Of a DNA stretch of 64,000 nt, positions 59,193-64,000 are shown piece by piece. The stretch covers positions 11,257,249-11,321,248 of the forward strand of contig CM045735.1 in assembly GCA_024760905.1 (NCBI GenBank). Reading direction: 5' to 3'. A program made the translations under genes and the position numbers. How positions within the stretch are numbered: position 1 is the first letter of the stretch; every line of letters starts with the position of its first letter. Source of the stretch: Plotosus lineatus. Its lineage: Eukaryota > Chordata > Actinopteri > Siluriformes > Plotosidae. The notes under the pieces are model-generated. The model searched no databases. It saw only the letters and a program-made list of their open reading frames with translations, and had not been told where the DNA came from.

Positions 59193-59700
59193 TGTAAACC
59201 ACTATCAACTACTTATCAATTTAGAGAGGGCATGTGTTGAAGTCACAGGTCCCCTCTAATTAAATACACAGGGGTGTGTGAGACAGGAACTGTATGTACA
59301 GGACCCGGAGAAACTCCTCAGATAAATATTAACACACTGCTGTGTGAGTTGTGGATGCCAGAGCTTTTTAAAAGCAGTCTGTTCTGCACTGGAGATACGG
59401 CTTGTATATTATTTGAAATAAAACATGTTGAGGAAAGGGTTAGCAATAAGGCTCGATCATAAAGCAGATTGAATTGTTACAACAAGTTAAACATTGTGCT
59501 TTCCGTCAATGCCCTGCTTGTGTCATGTGACTTCTGTGCTGTTAACCACTGCAGAAATTTCTAGGGTCACATGACTGCAATATAGGCCTTCTAGTGTTTA
59601 TGTTGCACGTGTCTGTGAATTTGTACAAGCACGGCACATGTTTAAAAATATTAGAAGAGTCAAGCCTGAGAACAGTTGCCATTGACTTTACTTTTACTTT
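58513..59700 (+). other. Rab38-like gene intron (5' part); SINE tail and (GT)n
   Basis: SINE family A 3' part with L2-type tail at about 58810-58978, and (GT)n at 59121-59190. The third coding exon, expected to start with a sequence like ENINI-EA, was not found. Confidence 0.55.
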
Positions 59701-59705
59701 CCTCT

Positions 59706-60192
59706 TCTAGTCTCTCCTACTACCAATATACTCACTATCCCTCCTCTGTACATGTCCAAACCATCTCAATCTAGCCTCTCTGACTTTGTCTCCAAAACCT
59801 CTTACATGTGCTGTCCCTCTGATGTACTCATTCTTGATCCTATCCATCCTCGTTACTCTCAAAGAGAACCTCAACATTTTCATCTCTGCTACTTCCAGCT
59901 CTGCCTCCTGTCTTTTCCTCAGTGCCACTGTTTCTAAACCATACAACATCGCTGGCCTCATCACCATCTTGTACACTTTTTCCTTTCATTCTTGCCGATA
60001 CCTTCCTACACATCACACCGGACACTTTTCTCCAACCATTCCAACCTGCCTGCACACGCTTCTTCACCTCTTTTCCCACACTCTCCATTGCTCTGGATTG
60101 TTGAGCCGAAGTACTTAAAATCCTCCACCTTCCTTATCTCTGCTCCCTGTAACCTCACTGTTCCTCTTGGGTCCTTCTTGTTTGCACAAATG
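59706..60192 (-). mobile_element. RTE-type LINE fragment, both ends lost
   Basis: On minus it codes [49 protein letters not shown] and [15 protein letters not shown]. The usual 3' terminus is absent at the left side. Small indels break the frame near 59985. Confidence 0.88.
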
Positions 60193-60194
60193 TA

Positions 60195-60721
60195 CAGTGG
60201 TGCCTCACCTTACAAAATTAATCCGTTCCAGAGATTTTTTCGTAACCTGCATTTTTTGTAAGTTGAACCGCATTTTACATGTAAAACATGGTCGAGCACG
60301 GAGTTGAGAGCCAGAGAGATCACGGGGAAGAGGGACAATCTTCTACCACCAGGAGGAGTGCACTGCTCATCTTTATAGCCCGGTGATTGCTGAGTGGAAT
60401 CAGGTGTGCTTAGCACTCACCCTGTGTGTGACAGCTACGTCCCTCTCCAGCACTTGCATGGATATAGAGAGAGCGTTAGAGCTGTCAAAACCAGATTCTC
60501 TCACAACACAAACCATAACATCGTGTACTGTATTCAATAATTTTTTCGCTTAATTTGCCGACCTATGGTATGAGTTACAGTACCGTTAACTTTTGTTCAA
60601 AAGACGACGGGACGAATGAAGACCATTTACATTATTTGTAATGGGAAAAGCGGATTTGGAATTTGACCAAATGGGACCAGCCGTCTGGAACGAATTGTGT
60701 TCGAGGACCGAGGTACCACTG
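60195..60721. mobile_element. Tc1/mariner-superfamily MITE
   Basis: TA-flanked; left end cagtggtgcctcaccttac, right, in reverse, cagtggtacctcggtcctcg. Interior 'gtcgagcacggagttgagag' and 'ggtgattgctgagtggaatc' are without coding potential. It abuts the RTE fragment on the left. Confidence 0.78.
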
Positions 60722-61703
60722 TACAAGAAAGTATGAGAATTGTATGTAATACAGTAATGGTTTGCGCAGGACTTAGTATAGTGCCTAGTGCTGTAGAGCA
60801 ACTGTAGTTTAGTTGCTTAGACTTCTTGCTTCCAGCTTCATCTGCAGCCACTGTCTAGCTCATTGAGTGAAAAGAAGGCCAAGTGCATAAGTCCTTCCTG
60901 ATGGTACAAAGCCTCTGCTAAATCAAGACTCTCACATTGCCTCCTCGTGGCACACCCTGGTAACTGGGCACCTTACGGCCCCAGGCTAAATATATGAGGG
61001 ATCTTGAAGCAGGTTGAGCCCCAGAGGTGCAGTATGCAGGCCCACCGGCGTGTGGACATGCCCTGGTACTCACTAGTCAACCATCTGCAATCTTGCAGAT
61101 AAAGCCCTTGAGGTAAAGGCTAAGAGAAGGACAACTGTGATTTACAGATTTACAACCCCCAGCTATGGGCAAATAGCACCACTGTCTTGTGGTCATCATT
61201 GGAGTGACAAAGGCTAAGGGAGAAACCCCCTACAGAAAATCCAGAGTGGAGCCCCGAAGGCGGTTGTTGCCTGTGTAGCGGCACCTTCCGGCAACTCCTG
61301 TAGCCAAGTTGGTACCAACTGTATCGGCTAGCCCCTTCCGTTGGACACTACCAGCTAGGCCGAGAAGGGGGATCTGTTAACTGGGCAGCTCAGTTCCTCC
61401 ACAACTTTTTCCTGGCCTGTGCCCTGGGGAGGTTACTCCAGTGCCGCCTTCTGCGGCAGCTCAACATAGGGAGATGCAGTTACTGGTTAAAAGCCCAGGG
61501 CTAATTGGTGTAAGCTCGGATGCCTAGGGCTATCTCCCGATGGTGGGAGGGATCATCAAGTCCCACTAGCCAGCTACTGCCTGCCTTTAGCTGGGCAGTC
61601 CCGAGCCAGTAAAAAGCTGGCCCGCCACAGTCTGCTTACTTCAGTGGGTGCTTGAAAAGCACGGACTGTAAACACTGCACCAGGCAATAACAAGAAACCA
61701 AAG

Positions 61704-62170
61704 CACTCAGTGCTGAGTCTGGCAACCTGGAATGACAGAACAATGTGTCCTGGCCTCTCTGACGATCTCCAGCAAATCAACGACTCCAGGAAAACTGCCA
61801 TCATCGACCGCGAGCTGAGGAGGCTTAACATTGACATTGCAGCACTGCAAGAGACATGACTCCCAGGCAGTGGCAGCCTGAAGAAGAAGGACTATACGTT
61901 CATCTGTCAGGGACAGTAGCCTGACAAGCATTGCCTATATGGTGTTGGATTCGCTGTACGAAAGTCCTTTCTGTCCTTTGTTGAACCGCTGTCCTCTGTG
62001 AGTCCTCTCTCTCCGTCTCACAACTTCCTCTGGACCAGTGACCATCATTAGTGCCTATGCTCCGACGCTTTGCTCTCCAGTTGAAGGGAAGGATGCATTC
62101 TACGATGTGGTCAAAACCAGGATCCAGCAGATACCTGCCAAGGAGCACCTGTTTCTGCTCGGCAACCAAG
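61704..62170 (+). pseudogene. LINE endonuclease domain, truncated
   Basis: Reads LSLATWNDRTM, RELRRLNIDIAALQET then an in-frame stop; later TIISAYAPTLCSPVEGKDAF and KEHLFLLG. The expected DFNAR-type catalytic block after LLG is missing: the frame passes at once to RSKQKPQPHVNTAM, so about 100 residues are deleted. Confidence 0.75.
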
Positions 62171-62200
62171 GTACGTCTCTGCCTCAAATGTGTCAACCGA

Positions 62201-63331
62201 TCCAAGCAGAAACCCCAGCCCCACGTCAACACAGCTATGACTGCAGTGCCTGAACTACGGGAATGCTATGTTGAAGCCATAAATGTAGCCCTGGCGGACT
62301 GCCCGACTGACTGTGCTACTGCAAGGTGGAACCACATCCACAAGGCTATGTTTGAGACCGCCATAGGCACCTTTGGGAAGAAGGTGGGGAGGAGTGCGGA
62401 TTGGTTTGAAGCAGGAGCGGTTGAGATGGAACCTGCCGTTGCCACCAAACGTGCAGCCCTAATCGCTCACAAGAAGGAGCCCTCTGTGCAAATGCTTGCT
62501 GCACTGCGCGCTGAAAGAAATAATGCACAAAAGATTGCAAGGTGCTGTGCCAACAACTACTGGCTAAACCTCTGCCAGGACATACAGCTTTCTGCAGATC
62601 TCGGAAATGAGCACAAAATGTACGAAGACATGAAGAAGGCTTTTGGTCCCAGTGCCATCAAGAGCACCCCACTCAAATCAGCTGCAGGCGACGTCACCAA
62701 GGATTGTGGCAAACAAATGGAGAGATGGGCTGAGTACTACCAAGAGCTCTACTTGAGAGAAACCACCATCTCGAACACAGCCCTTGAGAACATACCTCCA
62801 CTGTCTGTTATGGATGAGCTTGAAGCTCCACCCACCATCGAGGAGCTCAGCAAGGCAATAGACTTTATCTCAAGCGGCAAGGCTCCAGGCAGTGACAACA
62901 TCCTGCCTGAAATCGTCAAAACCGCAAAGGAGAGCTCGCTCTTGAAACACCTCCATGAACTCGTACTGCAGTTCTGGGAGGAAGGGGCTGTTCTCCAAGA
63001 CATGCGTGATGCCAAAATCATCACCCTCTACAAGAAAAAAGTTGAGCGAAGTGATTGCAACAACTATCGTGGCATCTCACTCCTTAGCATAGCTGGAAAA
63101 GCCTTTGCCCTTGTCGTCCTCAACAGGCTCCAACTACTTGCTGAACGTGTGTATTCAGAGGCACAGTGTGGATTCAGGGCAGCCAGGTCAACCATAGATA
63201 TGGTCTTCTCTGTGAGGCAGCTGCAAGAGAAGTGCGAGGAGCAGAGACAACCCTTCTATTTGGCCTTCATCTACCTGACCAAGGCTTTTGACTTGGTCAG
63301 CAGGGATGGACTGTTTGCCCTCCTCCAGTGA
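62201..63331 (+). pseudogene. LINE linker and first half of reverse transcriptase
   Basis: Within an open frame of 426 codons (62051-63331) that ends in a premature stop after DGLFALLQ. It contains the linker (KKVGRSADWFEAGAVEME), then RT fingers and palm: FISSGKAPGSDNILPEI, NYRGISLLSIAGKAFA, CGFRAARSTIDMVF and FIYLTKAFDLVSRDGL. Confidence 0.82.
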
Positions 63332-63336
63332 ATTGA

Positions 63337-64000
63337 ATGTCCCCCCCCAAGCTTTTGAGCATGATCAAGTTGTTCCACCAGGACATGAATGGAATCATCG
63401 AGTTTGATGGATCATCCTCAGACCCTTTTCCAATGAAGAATGGTGTGAAGCAGGGTTGTGTCCTCGCTCCAACCCTTTTTGGCATCTTTTTCTCCCTGCT
63501 CCTGTGCTACGCCTTCCAAACTCTGAAGACAGCACCTTCCTACATGCCAGGAGTGACGGAGGCCTTTTTAACCTGGCACGCTTCAGAGCAAAGACCAAGG
63601 TGCGGAGCGTTCTCATCAGGGAGCTGCTTTTTGCTGATGATGCTGGTCTTGTTGCCCACATTGACGAAGTGCTCCAGCGTCTCATCAACTGCTTTACTGG
63701 TGCCTGCTCTGAGTTTGACCTCACCATCAGCCTTAATAAGACCGAAGTCATGGGCCAGGATGTCAGCAGAGTTCCTAGTATCAACATCAGCGACCACACC
63801 CTTGAGGTGCTGGAAAAGTTCACCTACCTTGGATCGATCATCTCCAGCAACCTCTCTCTAGATGCCGAACTGAACGCCCGTATCGGCAAGGCATCGACAG
63901 TGATGGCCTATCTGCCGAAGCGAGTCTGGGACAACTCCATGCTAACCACCAACACCAAGATAAGAGTCTACAAGGCCTGTGTACTGAGTACTCTCCTTTA
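63337..64000 (+). pseudogene. LINE reverse transcriptase, second half, frameshifted
   Basis: One frame has FHQDMNGIIEFDG and MKNGVKQGCVLAPTLFGIFF; after a frameshift near 63520 another carries RELLFADDAGLVAH (catalytic FADD), FDLTISLNKTEVMGQDV, FTYLGSIISSNLSLDAELN and KIRVYKACVLSTLL, cut by the window edge. Confidence 0.82.

Larger units (their letters stand above)
60850..64000 (+). mobile_element. Second LINE (APE-type non-LTR element, clade not assigned), runs off window
   Basis: A GC-richer, non-RTE LINE. After a ~850-bp leader it has an endonuclease start (SLATWNDRTMCPGLSDD), AYAPTLCSP, then a deletion removes most of the endonuclease, a linker, and RT motifs SGKAPGSDNILPEIV, NYRGISLLSIAGKAFA, CGFRAARSTIDMVFSVRQL, FIYLTKAFDLVSR, LKQGCVLAPTLF-like VKQGCVLAPTLFGIFF and LLFADDAGLVAH. 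It differs clearly from the RTE copies. Confidence 0.85.

Overview
The window is vertebrate nuclear DNA, almost certainly from a teleost fish. Its genes have short exons with GT/AG introns and encode vertebrate-type proteins. The space between exons is packed with fish-style repeats: tRNA-derived SINEs, RTE-type LINEs, Tc1/mariner, pogo/Tigger-like and hAT elements, and very long (GT)n, (TA)n and trinucleotide arrays. I cannot name the species.

Four cellular genes can be supported. (1) The last three coding exons of snx12 (+, 820-6573), a PX-domain endosomal sorting nexin; its start lies left of the window. (2) A complete slc7a3 (+, 11 coding exons, 26746-36670, 638 codons), a cationic amino-acid transporter, with a ~2.2 kb 3' UTR. 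The same-strand order snx12 then slc7a3 matches the human Xq13.1 neighbourhood. (3) A complete rab39b-type Rab GTPase (-, two coding exons, 47227-43990, 213 aa). (4) The first two coding exons of a Rab38/Rab32-type GTPase (+, 55224-58512); its C-terminal exon was not found and probably lies beyond 64000.

Layout: 1-7.5 kb snx12; 7.5-26.6 kb intergenic, with a Tc1 element (9328-12178) carrying an RTE LINE in its terminal repeat, a mariner relic, a small cysteine-rich ORF resembling the P2X7 C-terminal domain (19516-19881) and a Tigger relic (23939-24892); 26.6-38.9 kb slc7a3; 38.9-42.5 kb a Tigger-like MITE and the most complete RTE LINE; 42.9-47.3 kb rab39b, whose intron holds two hAT-like elements; 47.3-54.8 kb SINE-rich spacer; 54.8-58.5 kb the Rab38-like gene with a huge trinucleotide array in intron 1; 59.7-64 kb an RTE fragment, a MITE and a second, different LINE running off the end.

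The genes do not form a pathway unit; snx12, rab39b and the Rab38-like gene all act in endosomal or vesicle traffic, but that is probably coincidence. No new multi-gene system was found. The most notable observations are a composite SINE that uses two alternative 3' tails, one copied from the resident RTE LINE; a (TG)30 tract standing where the polypyrimidine tract of a slc7a3 acceptor should be; several nested insertions with clean target-site duplications; a higher-order trinucleotide satellite beside a splice donor; and the P2X7-like cysteine-rich ORF.
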